DNA of 58,161 nt from Paenibacillus elgii NBRC 100335. GTDB lineage: Bacteria > Bacillota > Bacilli > Paenibacillales > NBRC-103111. The position numbers and the translations under genes were made by a program. Positions 25,554 to 34,460 of this stretch are shown here, in pieces (the stretch's first letter is position 1; each line of letters opens with the position of its first letter). A model generated the notes under the pieces. That model searched no databases and had not been told where the DNA came from. It worked only from the letters and a program-made list of their open reading frames with translations. Location of the stretch: assembly GCF_004000865.1 (NCBI RefSeq), contig NZ_BIMB01000045.1:1-58161 (forward strand), in the 5' to 3' direction.

Positions 25554-25988
25554 TTACTCGGACATTTTATGGGCGATCTTCTCGAAGCTTTGCAGGAACG
25601 GCTCCAGCTCGTGCGGCTCCAGATAGGACAAGTAGGTGTTGATCACTTCCGAGCGGAGCGCCCGGATACGGAGCAGCGCCTCGCGCGCCTGCTCGGTTGC
25701 TTCCAGTAGAACGACTCGTCTGTCGTTCTCGTCGTGCTTCCGGTGCACGAACCCGTTTTGCACCAGACGGTCGATCATAACGGTAATGGCGCTCGGCGTC
25801 ACTTCCATCCGTTGGGCCAGCCGGCCGACCTGGCACGGCTCGCACCGGACGATCGTATACAGCATCATGATCTGCGGCCCCGTCAAATTCAGATCGGCAG
25901 GCAATGCCAATCCCGGTCCGAGTTTTTGGAACATTGTAAAAAACGCTTTTTCAAACCGCTCGATCGCGTGATCCATAGGATCAGCCAT
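25554..25988 (-). CDS. MarR-family transcriptional regulator
   Basis: This 144-residue winged-helix protein shows LNLTGPQIMMLYTIV, CQVGRLAQRMEVTPSAITVMIDRLVQNGFVHRKHDENDRRVV and a C-terminal dimer helix. A Cys-x-x-Cys pair (RCEPCQ) at the start of the wHTH could be a redox or metal switch; this is inference. GAGGAG lies nine bases before the ATG. It is monocistronic, so its targets lie elsewhere or include itself. Confidence 0.87.
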   Translation of the reverse strand: MADPMDHAIERFEKAFFTMFQKLGPGLALPADLNLTGPQIMMLYTIVRCEPCQVGRLAQRMEVTPSAITVMIDRLVQNGFVHRKHDENDRRVVLLEATEQAREALLRIRALRSEVINTYLSYLEPHELEPFLQSFEKIAHKMSE

Positions 25989-26004
25989 GCTTTTCAGCTC
26001 CTCG

Positions 26005-26057
26005 TTCGAATAATCCGATATTTAAAGTGTTAATAGGTTAGATTTAATTTATTCGAA
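26005..26057. promoter_or_regulatory. Inverted repeat upstream of marR (candidate operator)
   Basis: TTCGAATAA at 26005-26013 and TTATTCGAA at 26049-26057 are perfect inverted copies 35 bases apart, enclosing AT-rich sequence suited to a promoter for the minus-strand MarR gene. Confidence 0.4.
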
Positions 26058-26218
26058 AATCGTAGCACCGAGTTGAAAATGTGTCAATGGAAGAGCGCAG
26101 CCCGGACGCTGGAGGAGACCGAATTTCGCTTGGATGTGCCGGCGCTTGTTTTTTTGGTATGATACCGATATCGAACGTACATTTGGGGAGAAACTTAGGG
26201 GAAGAAGGGGAAACGAAC

Positions 26219-29200
26219 ATGAATGCGGAATCGCCAATCGGTTTTCATCCGCTGCTGGCCGCCTGGTTCGGGCAGACGTTCGGGGAGCCGACGGAGGTGC
26301 AGCTGCGGGCGTGGGAGTCGATCGGATCGGGCGCTCATACCTTGATCGCCGCGCCGACAGGGTCGGGCAAGACGCTTGCGGCGCTGCTGCCCTGCTTGGA
26401 CCGGATCGTGACCGGGAAAGCCGCCAACGGACCGGTTCGGGGAGTAAAACTGCTGTACGTCACGCCGCTCAAGGCGCTGAACAACGATATTCATCATCAC
26501 GTTGTCGGCTTCATCGATCAATTGGAGCAGATGGCGGCGGAGACGGGCTTGCCGTGGCCGGGACTAACCGTCGGCGTCCGTACGGGCGATACGACACAAA
26601 GCACGCGGGCGTCGATGCTGAGGCAGCCGCCGGATGTGCTCGTGACGACACCCGAGTCGCTGTATATTTTGCTGACGTCCCTGAAAGGCAGAGACATGCT
26701 GCGGAACGTTCGCCATGTCATTGTAGACGAGATTCACGATCTGGCCGAGGGAGCCAGAGGACTGCATTTGTCGGTGACGCTTGAGCGGCTTGTCGCCTGG
26801 TGCGGACGTTCTCCGCAACGCATCGGCGTGTCAGCAACGCAGAAGCCGATCGAGCGGGTTGCCCGTTTTCTCGGAGGCTGGGAGCCTGTGGCAGAGGGAG
26901 ACGGGGCTGACGCCGCTCAAGCCGGAACAGCCGCCGGATCGGAAGATACTGGTGCGGGTATGACCGTAGAAGCCGGTAATGAAACGATCGCGAACGTTCC
27001 CATGCGGCCTCGGCCCGTGAACATTGTGGAGAGCCGGATGCATAAAGCGCTTCAGCTTGTCGTCACGATGCCGGAGCAAACCTTCATTACGCAGGACAAG
27101 CAGGAAGCCGTCTGGGGGCCGGTCACCGAACGCCTCGTGAAGCTGATGGAAGGAAGCCGATCCGTGCTGATCTTCGCCAACAACCGGCGGCTTTGCGAGC
27201 GGCTGACGCTGCGGCTGAACGACCATGTCGGCTACGAAATGGCCCGCTCGCACCATGGCAGCGTCTCCCGGGAGCAGCGGCTTGAGGTGGAGCGCGCGCT
27301 CAAGGCGGGCGAGCTTCGCTGCCTCGTGGCAACGTCTTCGCTGGAGCTGGGCATCGACGTCGGCCATATCGATCTGGTGGTGCAGATCGATTCGCCGAAG
27401 AGCGCCGCCGCGGGAATTCAGCGCATCGGCCGGGCCGGACACAGCGTCGGCGGCGTCAGCCGGGGCGTCATTCTGGCGCGCAGCCGCGGCCAACTGCCGG
27501 AATGCGCGGTGCTGTCCCGCCGCGTGCTGGAGCGCGACATCGAGGAAATCCGCATCCCGGTGCAGTCGCTGGACATCTTGTGCCAGCAAATTGCGGCGAT
27601 GGTGGCGGGAGGCGATTGGACGATCTGCGAGCTATCCCGCGTGCTGGCCGGCAGCTACGGGTACCGGGATTTTCCGCGGGAGCGGCTATTGGATGTACTG
27701 CAGGTGTTGTCCGGGTACTACCCGTTCGTTCGTCCTCTCTTGGATTGGAACCGCGACACAGGCGTAGTGTCCCGCCGAGGGGTAACGGGTATGGCAGCCA
27801 TTATGGGGGCTGGCACGATTCCCCAGAGCAGCGCCTACCCGGTGCATCATGCGGACAGCCGCGTGCACATCGGCGAGCTGGACGAGGAGTATATTCACGA
27901 AAGCCGAGTCGGCGACGTGTTTCAGCTCGGAACGTCGTCGTGGAAAATTCAATCGATCAAAAATGACCGGGTGTACGTCGTCGAAGCGGGCAACCGGTTC
28001 AGCGAAATTCCGTTCTGGCGGGGCGAAGGGCAGGGCCGCACGTTTGAGCTGTCGCGGGATATCGGGCGGTTCATGGAAGAGCTGGAGCGCCGGATCGAAC
28101 GGGAGGAGCCGCACGGTACGCTGGACTGGCTGACCCGGGATTACGGGCTGGACGCCGGAGCTGCGGGCGAGCTGATCGCGCTGATCCGGTCGCAGAAGGC
28201 CGTGTCGGCGGTACCGACGCACCGCCGCATCGTCGTCGAGCGGTTCCGGGACGAGCTGAAGCAGTGGCATGTCATCGTGCACAGCACGTTCGGCCGGACG
28301 TTCAACCGTACGTGGCTGCTGGCGCTTCGGCAGCATGGGGAGGAGCGGTTTCCCGTGCGGCTGTTCGCGAATGCCAAGGACAACGGCATTCATTTCGTCT
28401 TGTCCGGCGCCGACGAAGGAATGGCCGCAAGCTTCGTGGCGATGCTTCGCGGCGTGACGTCCGCCCGGCTCGAAGCGCTGCTGCGCGAAGCGGTTCCGTC
28501 TTCGCCGCAGTTCGGAGCGGCGTTCCGCCGTCTGGCCGAGACGTCGCTGCTGCTGTCGCGGAGCTTCACGCGCACGCCGGCGTGGAAGAAGCGGCTGCGC
28601 AGCGAGGAGCTGCTGCGGGAATCGCTGCCGTACGCCGAGCGGTTTCCTTTTCTCGGCGAGGCGATGCGCATTTGCCTGCAGGAGGAGCTGGACATGCCGC
28701 GGGTGCGCGAGGCGCTGGAGCAGATTGAGGCCGGAGCGCTCGAGGTGAACGTGCGCGAGAGCCTATTTCCTTCGCCGCTGGCCGCAGCGTTTCTGACCGA
28801 GTTCATGGGCGCTCAAATCTACGAGTCCGACGCCGTCGGCAAAGATATTCAATTGCAGTTGCTAGGCTTGGAGCGGGCGCAGGCCGGGCGGCTGTTCGGC
28901 GAGAGCGCGGTGCTGGAGGCGGGGCAACCGGACCATGGCGCTGCGGAGGAGGAGCCGTGGCCGGCTTCCGCTCCGCTGGAGCAGCCGGAGACGCTGCTGC
29001 GCCTCCTGAAGCAGCGAGGCGACCGGACCGCCGCGGAGATGGCAAGGCTGGCCGCCGATAGCGGTGCCGACGAGGCGCGGCAGCAGGCGGAGGGCGGGAG
29101 CGGCCTGGGTTCGGCAGAGCCTGCGGGCGCGCCGCAAGCGGAAGAAATCGGCAGGCTGCTCCGCCGATTGGAAGAGGAAGGCCGAGTGCGCCTGATCGAC

Positions 29201-30748
29201 ATCGGCGGAGAAAAGCGCTGGATCTGCTCCGACGAAGCGGATACGTATGCGCGGATTGCAGACGATCCGCTGGCCGCGCGGTTTGTGCTGTCCCGTTATA
29301 TGGAGTACCGCGCGTCGTTTACGGCAGAAGAGCTTGCCGCCCGGTACGGCGCGGCTTTGCCGCTTGTCGACGACCTCATGAGCCAGTGGGCCGAGGACGG
29401 GACGATTGAACCGGCCCTTGGCGGAAGCGAAGCCGGGCCGCGGAGTTGGGTGAGCCGCGAAACGGCGGCGCGCCGTATCCGCAGAGCCGAACGGGCGCTG
29501 CGCGAACAGGCTGCCCCGGTCGATCCGGTCCGGTACTGCCGGTTCTTGATGGCCGCGCAGCATGTCCTTCCGGGCAGCCGCCTCAGCGGGGAAGAGGGGC
29601 TCCGGGACGTAATCGGCAAGCTGCAGGGCTGGTTTTTGCCGCTGCCCGAATGGGAGGCGTCGGTGTTTCCCTTGCGCTTGACCGATTACCGCAAAGAAAC
29701 GCTCGACCGGCTGTGCGCGGCGGGCGAGGTAATCTGGATCGGGCGCAAGGAAGCGGGAGAGAAGGAAGGCCGGGTCGCCTTCTTTCTGGCGGAAGCGAAG
29801 GAGCTTTACGCCCCTCTGCTCAAGCGGGGAGCGGCCTCGAAGCACGAGCCGCTGCTGGAGCTGCTCCGGCGCAAGGGCGCTAGCTTCCTGTCCGCGCTCA
29901 GCCGCCAAACAGGAAGCGTCCCATCGGAGCTGACGGCGGATTTGATCGAACTGGCTTGGGAAGGGCTTGTCTCCAACGACCAGTTTGCGCCGCTTAGGAT
30001 GAACGGAAGCGGCAAGAAGACCACGGCCAAAACCGCCGCCAAATTCCAATCCGGCCTTGGCCGCTGGTATGCGCTGGAGACGCTGAAGGAGGAGCAGCCG
30101 GGCGAAGGCGATTCGCTCGGCGCTTGGGTAAAGCAAGCGCTGGACGGCAGCGCGCTGCTTACGCGGGACCTTGCAGGTACGCTGCTGCCGTGGTCTTGGG
30201 ACGATGTATACGGCTCGTTGAAGCAGCTGGAGCTGTGGGGGATGCTGACCCGCGGCTTCTGGGTCCGAGATATTGCGGCGATGCAGTTTGCGGCGCCGGA
30301 GACGGTAGGGCGTCTCCGGGAGGCGGTCTGGGAAGCGGGAGGCGGCGAAACGGTGCTGCTTCCGGCCGCCGATCCCGCCAATCCGTTCGGATTGACGGTA
30401 AAATGGCCGGCCGCGCCGGGCGTCGCTTTTGCCCGCAAGCCGGGCAACGATCTCGTCTTCCGCGGCGGCCGCTGGGTGTTGTGGTGCGAAAATAACGGCA
30501 GGCGCATGCACACGCTGCACGCGCTGGCCGACGTGCAGGAAGAGGCATGGCTGCCGGAGGAAGATCGGCTGCAGACGCTTCGGGCCGTGCTGCAATCGGT
30601 TTTGAAGAAGCCGGGCGTCCGCAAAGTGGTCATCGATACGTGGAACGGGGAGCCGGTGCTGGACACGCTTGCCGCGGGTACGCTGCGGCAGCTCGGAGCG
30701 GAAGCCGACCGCGCTTCGCTCGTCCTGTGGCCGAGTTCGTTGCGATAA
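26219..30748 (+). CDS. lhr: Large ATP-dependent helicase, Lhr family
   Basis: At 1509 residues it is the usual length of full-size Lhr. The N-terminal SF2 helicase core has Walker A AAPTGSGKT (44-52), VTPLKALNNDIHHH, TTPESLYILLTS, the DEIH box (170-173), VSATQKP, and in RecA2 LEVERALKAGELRCLVATSSLELGIDVG and QRIGRAGHSVGG. Winged-helix and Lhr-specific domains follow to about residue 860, then a long C-terminal region (HTH_42-like in related proteins). Lhr enzymes are 3'-5' helicases on DNA or RNA-DNA hybrids linked to repair. An Ala/Gly/Glu-rich insertion at about 225-260 and a Glu/Ala-rich linker near 880-950 look disordered. The start at 26219 follows GAAGGGG; the open frame upstream is not conserved-looking. 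Confidence 0.88.
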   Translation: MNAESPIGFHPLLAAWFGQTFGEPTEVQLRAWESIGSGAHTLIAAPTGSGKTLAALLPCLDRIVTGKAANGPVRGVKLLYVTPLKALNNDIHHHVVGFIDQLEQMAAETGLPWPGLTVGVRTGDTTQSTRASMLRQPPDVLVTTPESLYILLTSLKGRDMLRNVRHVIVDEIHDLAEGARGLHLSVTLERLVAWCGRSPQRIGVSATQKPIERVARFLGGWEPVAEGDGADAAQAGTAAGSEDTGAGMTVEAGNETIANVPMRPRPVNIVESRMHKALQLVVTMPEQTFITQDKQEAVWGPVTERLVKLMEGSRSVLIFANNRRLCERLTLRLNDHVGYEMARSHHGSVSREQRLEVERALKAGELRCLVATSSLELGIDVGHIDLVVQIDSPKSAAAGIQRIGRAGHSVGGVSRGVILARSRGQLPECAVLSRRVLERDIEEIRIPVQSLDILCQQIAAMVAGGDWTICELSRVLAGSYGYRDFPRERLLDVLQVLSGYYPFVRPLLDWNRDTGVVSRRGVTGMAAIMGAGTIPQSSAYPVHHADSRVHIGELDEEYIHESRVGDVFQLGTSSWKIQSIKNDRVYVVEAGNRFSEIPFWRGEGQGRTFELSRDIGRFMEELERRIEREEPHGTLDWLTRDYGLDAGAAGELIALIRSQKAVSAVPTHRRIVVERFRDELKQWHVIVHSTFGRTFNRTWLLALRQHGEERFPVRLFANAKDNGIHFVLSGADEGMAASFVAMLRGVTSARLEALLREAVPSSPQFGAAFRRLAETSLLLSRSFTRTPAWKKRLRSEELLRESLPYAERFPFLGEAMRICLQEELDMPRVREALEQIEAGALEVNVRESLFPSPLAAAFLTEFMGAQIYESDAVGKDIQLQLLGLERAQAGRLFGESAVLEAGQPDHGAAEEEPWPASAPLEQPETLLRLLKQRGDRTAAEMARLAADSGADEARQQAEGGSGLGSAEPAGAPQAEEIGRLLRRLEEEGRVRLIDIGGEKRWICSDEADTYARIADDPLAARFVLSRYMEYRASFTAEELAARYGAALPLVDDLMSQWAEDGTIEPALGGSEAGPRSWVSRETAARRIRRAERALREQAAPVDPVRYCRFLMAAQHVLPGSRLSGEEGLRDVIGKLQGWFLPLPEWEASVFPLRLTDYRKETLDRLCAAGEVIWIGRKEAGEKEGRVAFFLAEAKELYAPLLKRGAASKHEPLLELLRRKGASFLSALSRQTGSVPSELTADLIELAWEGLVSNDQFAPLRMNGSGKKTTAKTAAKFQSGLGRWYALETLKEEQPGEGDSLGAWVKQALDGSALLTRDLAGTLLPWSWDDVYGSLKQLELWGMLTRGFWVRDIAAMQFAAPETVGRLREAVWEAGGGETVLLPAADPANPFGLTVKWPAAPGVAFARKPGNDLVFRGGRWVLWCENNGRRMHTLHALADVQEEAWLPEEDRLQTLRAVLQSVLKKPGVRKVVIDTWNGEPVLDTLAAGTLRQLGAEADRASLVLWPSSLR

Positions 30749-30775
30749 TTTTGTTTTTAGGAGAGGATGAACCGG

Positions 30776-30988
30776 ATGAAAAGCATAGAAGAGCAGTTGA
30801 ATGAATATAAAGAAAGGGCGGACTCCGTCAGCCGGGAATCCGGCGAGGCGGTTCAAGCCTTCGCCCTCGAACTGATCGGAGAGATCGAGAGGCTGGCGGT
30901 CGAAAACAAGCGGCTGCGCAAAGCGCTCGCGCAGTCGGCGGACCGGAGGTACGAATCGACGAAATTAAGAGACGCTTTAAGAGAATAG
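30776..30988 (+). CDS. Small coiled-coil protein of unknown function
   Basis: About 70 residues, almost wholly charged helix (SIEEQLNEYKERADSV; ALELIGEIERLAVENKRLRKALAQ) with heptad-like Leu spacing. The second ATG (30776) is preferred over 30767 because AGGAGAGG then lies at normal distance. It starts 27 bases after the lhr stop and may be co-transcribed. No family is recognised. Confidence 0.55.
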   Translation: MKSIEEQLNEYKERADSVSRESGEAVQAFALELIGEIERLAVENKRLRKALAQSADRRYESTKLRDALRE

Positions 30989-31043
30989 CCGGTTTTACCT
31001 CCGGATGGCCCGCGAAACAAATGATTTAGTAATAAAATACTTA

Positions 31044-31072
31044 TTGACAGCCGCCGAAAATGGGCATAGAAT
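31044..31072 (+). promoter_or_regulatory. Sigma-A promoter of the symporter gene
   Basis: TTGACA (31044-31049), a 17-base spacer and TAGAAT (31067-31072), about 55 bases before the start codon. Confidence 0.75.
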
Positions 31073-31126
31073 ACCTAGTAAACGAGTGGGGATTGTTAGG
31101 ATATACTCTCAAGGAGGCGCATGATT

Positions 31127-32491
31127 GTGAATTCCCTTTACATTGCCAGCTGGGCTGTCGCTGTCGTAGTCCTGCTGTTGTTATTTTTCGCGGCCAAGAA
31201 AAAGGTGGGTTTCGGGACGCGCGTATTAATCGCCATGGTGCTCGGCGTGGTCGTCGGGGCGGTGTTCGGTAAAGAGGCGACAGATCTCGGAACGATCGGC
31301 TCCATCTACGTCAACCTGATCAAAATGATCGTTATGCCGCTTGTCATCGCAACGATTATTTCCAGCATTACGTCCGTATCCGATCCGAATATGCTTCGAA
31401 AGATCGGAACGAAAACGATCGCCTTGTTCCTGATCACGACCGGTATTGCGGCGGCCATCGGTGTCGTCGTTGCGGTGATCATCGATCCGGGCGCAGGCAT
31501 TCCTTATGTGCAGGATGCCAAATTCGCCGCCAGAGAAATTCCGTCGTTCCTGAAAGTATTCATGGATCTCGTACCGGCGAACCCGGTGAACGAGATGGCT
31601 ACCGGGAAAGTTGTGCCGGTTATCGTATTTGCCATGTTCGTCGCGGTCGCCATTACAATCGAAGGCAACCGCAAGCCGGAATCGGTCCGGCCGATCAAGG
31701 AAGTCATTCAATCGTTCGCTGTCGTGATGTTCCGCGTGACGAAGCTGATCATCCGTTTGACGCCTTACGGCGTGTTCGGACTGATGGCGGCGATGGCTGC
31801 GAAATACGGCCTTGCTTCGCTGCTGCCGATGGGCAAAGTAGTGATCGCCGTTTACATTGCTTGCTTGCTGCATTTCGTTCTGACTTACGGCTTCTTGGTC
31901 ACGTTCGTGGCACGGGTCAATCCGATCCGCTTCCTGAAAAAGATTTATCCCGTGCTGGCCGTCGCTTTCACGACGCGGAGCAGCTATGCGACGCTGCCGG
32001 TCAATCTGGAGGTTATTACGAAGCGGCTTAAAGTATCCGACCGGATCGCCAGCTTTGTCGCTCCGCTGGGCGCTACCATCAACATGAACGGCTGCGGCGG
32101 CTTGTATCCGGCGATTGTGGCGATCTTCGTCGCCAAAGTATTCGGCATCGATCTGACGATCACGCATTACCTGCTCATCGTCGGCTCGGCGATGATCGCT
32201 TCCATCGGTGTGGCCGGGGTGCCGGGACCGGCTTCGATCTCGACGACGGTCGTGCTGGCCAGCGTCGGTCTGCCGATCGAAGGGATGGCGATGGTGCTCG
32301 GCATCGACGCGATTCTCGATATGGCCCGGACGGCTATCAACGCAACGGGTACGACCGTCAGCTCCCTTGTCGTCGCCGTAACGGAGAAAGAATTCAACCG
32401 CGAGGCGTTCAACAATGAAGCGGACGAAGAGCTCGAAAACTACGACGTTTCTTCGCGCAAGGACGGCTCCAAAACCGTTGTCGCCGGTTGA
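31127..32491 (+). CDS. Dicarboxylate/amino acid:cation symporter, TcyP (cystine)-like
   Basis: This 454-residue membrane protein belongs to the DAACS family: NLIKMIVMPLVIATIISSI, the hairpin TTRSSYATLPVNLEV, and VAPLGATINMNGCGGLYPAIVAIFVAK. Bona fide glutamate/C4-dicarboxylate carriers have NMDGT at the last site; an NGC-G-YPA stretch is the form in the cystine carrier TcyP, so cystine uptake is the better guess. GTG at 31127 is preferred over ATG at 31121 because AAGGAGG is only three bases from the latter. The C-terminal tail is acidic and cytoplasmic. It is a single gene with its own promoter and terminator. Confidence 0.82.
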   Translation: MNSLYIASWAVAVVVLLLLFFAAKKKVGFGTRVLIAMVLGVVVGAVFGKEATDLGTIGSIYVNLIKMIVMPLVIATIISSITSVSDPNMLRKIGTKTIALFLITTGIAAAIGVVVAVIIDPGAGIPYVQDAKFAAREIPSFLKVFMDLVPANPVNEMATGKVVPVIVFAMFVAVAITIEGNRKPESVRPIKEVIQSFAVVMFRVTKLIIRLTPYGVFGLMAAMAAKYGLASLLPMGKVVIAVYIACLLHFVLTYGFLVTFVARVNPIRFLKKIYPVLAVAFTTRSSYATLPVNLEVITKRLKVSDRIASFVAPLGATINMNGCGGLYPAIVAIFVAKVFGIDLTITHYLLIVGSAMIASIGVAGVPGPASISTTVVLASVGLPIEGMAMVLGIDAILDMARTAINATGTTVSSLVVAVTEKEFNREAFNNEADEELENYDVSSRKDGSKTVVAG

Positions 32492-32525
32492 GACGAATTG
32501 AAAATAAAATAATCTCTAACCAAGC

Positions 32526-32558
32526 CAAACACCGCTCTTTCGCAAAGGGCGGTGTTTG
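32526..32558 (+). terminator. Terminator of the symporter gene
   Basis: CAAACACCGC and GCGGTGTTTG form a perfect ten-pair stem followed by a short T-rich stretch. Confidence 0.75.
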
Positions 32559-32638
32559 TTCGTTTCCGGCGTTCGTTGAACCGGTATATGGTAAAATAGG
32601 GCTAAACCCGTCACAGCTTTTGCAAAGGGGGAAGGCGA

Positions 32639-33517
32639 ATGGAGATCAGTGTGGATCAAGCGAAGCTGCTGCTGCGCGTGCCGGAGATGACGGCGGCGCT
32701 GCGCTTTTACGAGCAGGCGCTCGGCTGGGAGCGCCTGGAGCTGTTCGCGGCAGCGGGCTGTGCGCTGCTGCGTCAGCCGGGCGGCGATGCCGTGCTGCTC
32801 GCCGCGGAAGGCGCGGCGGCGGAGGCGCTTCGCCGCCTGCAAGCACCGGGCTGCCGGGAGCTGTCGCCCGGCGGCCGGTTTTATGTGACAGCGCCGCCCG
32901 GCGAGGCGCTGGAGCTGCTTCAGCAGCGCGCCGAGGAGGCCGGCGGGCGCTGGTTGGATGAGACGGAGCCGGGCTGCTGGCGGACCGTCACGATCACGAC
33001 GCCGGAGGGCTACCGCGCGGCGTACTGGCAAGAGCTGTTTCCGAGCGACGAGGAAACGCTCGCTTTGTTCGCAGCGGGGCCGGACCGGCTGGAGGCCGCG
33101 CTGGCGGGGCTTGGCGAGGCCGGGCTCGATCTGGCCCGGGCGCCCGGCACATGGAGCATCCGCGAGCAGGTGCTCCATGTGGTGGATCTGGAGCTTGCGG
33201 CGCTGCACAAGCTCAAGTTCGCTTTGGCCGGGCCGGAGCGCGGACGCGTCTACCACGGCAACGGCTTCTCGCAGGACGCATGGGCCGCGGGCATGCGTTA
33301 CGCCTCGCGGCCGATTCGCGCCGAGGTCGCGCTGTTTCGGCTGCTGCGCGAGCATGTGCTCAGCGTATGCGAGCATACGCCGGGAGCGCTGGCCCGCAGC
33401 GTCATCGCCTCCGGCAAGGAGGAGACGGCCGGCCGCCTGATGAAAATGATGGCCGGCCATGCGAACGTCCACATTCGCCGGATCGGCGAAATTCGGAAGC
33501 AGCACGCGACCGATTAG
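32639..33517 (+). CDS. VOC-domain / DinB-domain fusion protein
   Basis: 292 residues in two domains. Residues 1-135 form a VOC (glyoxalase/FosB-like) fold: LLLRVPEMTAALRFYEQALGWERL at the start and TPEGYRAAYWQELF at the end. The His normally found in the first strand is missing, so metal binding by this half is doubtful. Residues 160-288 are a DinB/BstA-like four-helix bundle: APGTWSIREQVLHVVDLE, with putative metal ligands His180, His274 and His278 (GHANVHIRRIG). Both superfamilies include bacillithiol-dependent enzymes, which suggests a thiol-linked detoxification role; that is inference. The gene is very GC-rich. It converges on the HAD gene with a four-base overlap of the stops. Confidence 0.75.
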   Translation: MEISVDQAKLLLRVPEMTAALRFYEQALGWERLELFAAAGCALLRQPGGDAVLLAAEGAAAEALRRLQAPGCRELSPGGRFYVTAPPGEALELLQQRAEEAGGRWLDETEPGCWRTVTITTPEGYRAAYWQELFPSDEETLALFAAGPDRLEAALAGLGEAGLDLARAPGTWSIREQVLHVVDLELAALHKLKFALAGPERGRVYHGNGFSQDAWAAGMRYASRPIRAEVALFRLLREHVLSVCEHTPGALARSVIASGKEETAGRLMKMMAGHANVHIRRIGEIRKQHATD

Positions 33518-34311
33518 CCGAGGCTTTCCGCCAGCTCCATCAGATGCGCGCAGATCCGCTCGGGACGCACGCCCGTACGGGCCATCTGCTCGTCCACATT
33601 CGCGGCGTTGGCCAGTCCGGTCAGCACAAGCGCCGTCCGGCAGCCTGCGTCGGCTCCGCCGCGGATATCGGTGTTCAGGTTGTCCCCGACCGTCCAAATC
33701 TCACTAGGGGTCAGCCCCAGCTTGGCGACAGCGTAGCGCATAATGATCGGCGAAGGCTTCCCGATGACGATGGGAGGCGTTTCGCTTGCCCGTTCGATCG
33801 AAGCCGCGATGGAGCCGGCTCCCGGCATCAGCCCGCCGTTCCACGGCAGCAGGTGATCGGGATTCGTCAGGATGTACGGGGCTCCGCCGCGGATATAGCG
33901 GACGGCCGCAAGCAGCTTGCCGTAATGGAACGCCCGGTCGATGCCTTGTACGACCGCAGCGACCGTTCCTACCGGGGCGTCCTCTGTGACGGGTTCGAAG
34001 CCGCCGTCCTTCAGCGCCGTTCGCAGTCCTTCCTCGCCGATGTACAGCACGCGTCCGTTCCGGGCGCCGGTTTCCTGCAAATACATCACGGCCGCTTGCG
34101 AGGAGGTCAGCACTTCCTCCGGTTTGGCTTCGATCCCGGTCTTGATGAGGTGCGCCGCAACTTGCTCCGGCGTCCTTGACGAATTGTTGGTTACATATAA
34201 GAACGGGTAGCCTTTCTCCCGCAGCCAGCGGATAAATTCCGCCGCATAAGGGATCGGGCGGTCTCCATGGTACAACGTTCCGTCCAAATCCAGCAAAAAT
34301 CCATGTCTCAT
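33514..34311 (-). CDS. HAD-superfamily phosphatase, NagD/class IIA type
   Basis: This 265-residue protein has HAD motif I DLDGTLYHG, motif II VTNNSS, motif III Lys in IGKPSP, and motif IV VGDNLNTDI. The large C2 cap domain typical of NagD/AraL/p-nitrophenylphosphatase sits between motifs II and III. Such enzymes dephosphorylate sugar phosphates or nucleotides; the substrate is not deducible. ATG at 34311 follows GGAGGA. Confidence 0.88.
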   Translation of the reverse strand: MRHGFLLDLDGTLYHGDRPIPYAAEFIRWLREKGYPFLYVTNNSSRTPEQVAAHLIKTGIEAKPEEVLTSSQAAVMYLQETGARNGRVLYIGEEGLRTALKDGGFEPVTEDAPVGTVAAVVQGIDRAFHYGKLLAAVRYIRGGAPYILTNPDHLLPWNGGLMPGAGSIAASIERASETPPIVIGKPSPIIMRYAVAKLGLTPSEIWTVGDNLNTDIRGGADAGCRTALVLTGLANAANVDEQMARTGVRPERICAHLMELAESLG

Positions 34312-34433
34312 GATCCGTCCTCCATTTGTGCGATGCGTGCCGTAAGGGCCGCCTCGTTTCTCGCGTTGTCCGCTCCAATTATACCGCGAATGACCTTCCG
34401 AGGCGAACGGCTGCTTGTTTTCCGCCTCGCGCA

Positions 34434-34460
34434 ACGGCCAAAAAGCCGGCATCCTAAGAT
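34434..34460 (-). terminator. Terminator overlapping the stop of the second kinase gene
   Basis: GCTGGCATC-TTAG-GATGCCGGC then TTTTT on the minus strand. The loop contains the kinase stop codon, so the stem uses the last coding bases. Confidence 0.8.

Noticed and set aside
28862..30856. Long minus-strand open frame of about 660 codons opposite lhr
   Set aside because: It is a GC-rich shadow of the helicase: Arg/Leu/Pro-rich, no domain pattern, no ribosome site.
32516..33697. Minus-strand frame of about 390 codons opposite the VOC-DinB gene
   Set aside because: Arg/Gln-rich shadow in a very GC-rich region; the plus-strand gene has a clear start and domains.
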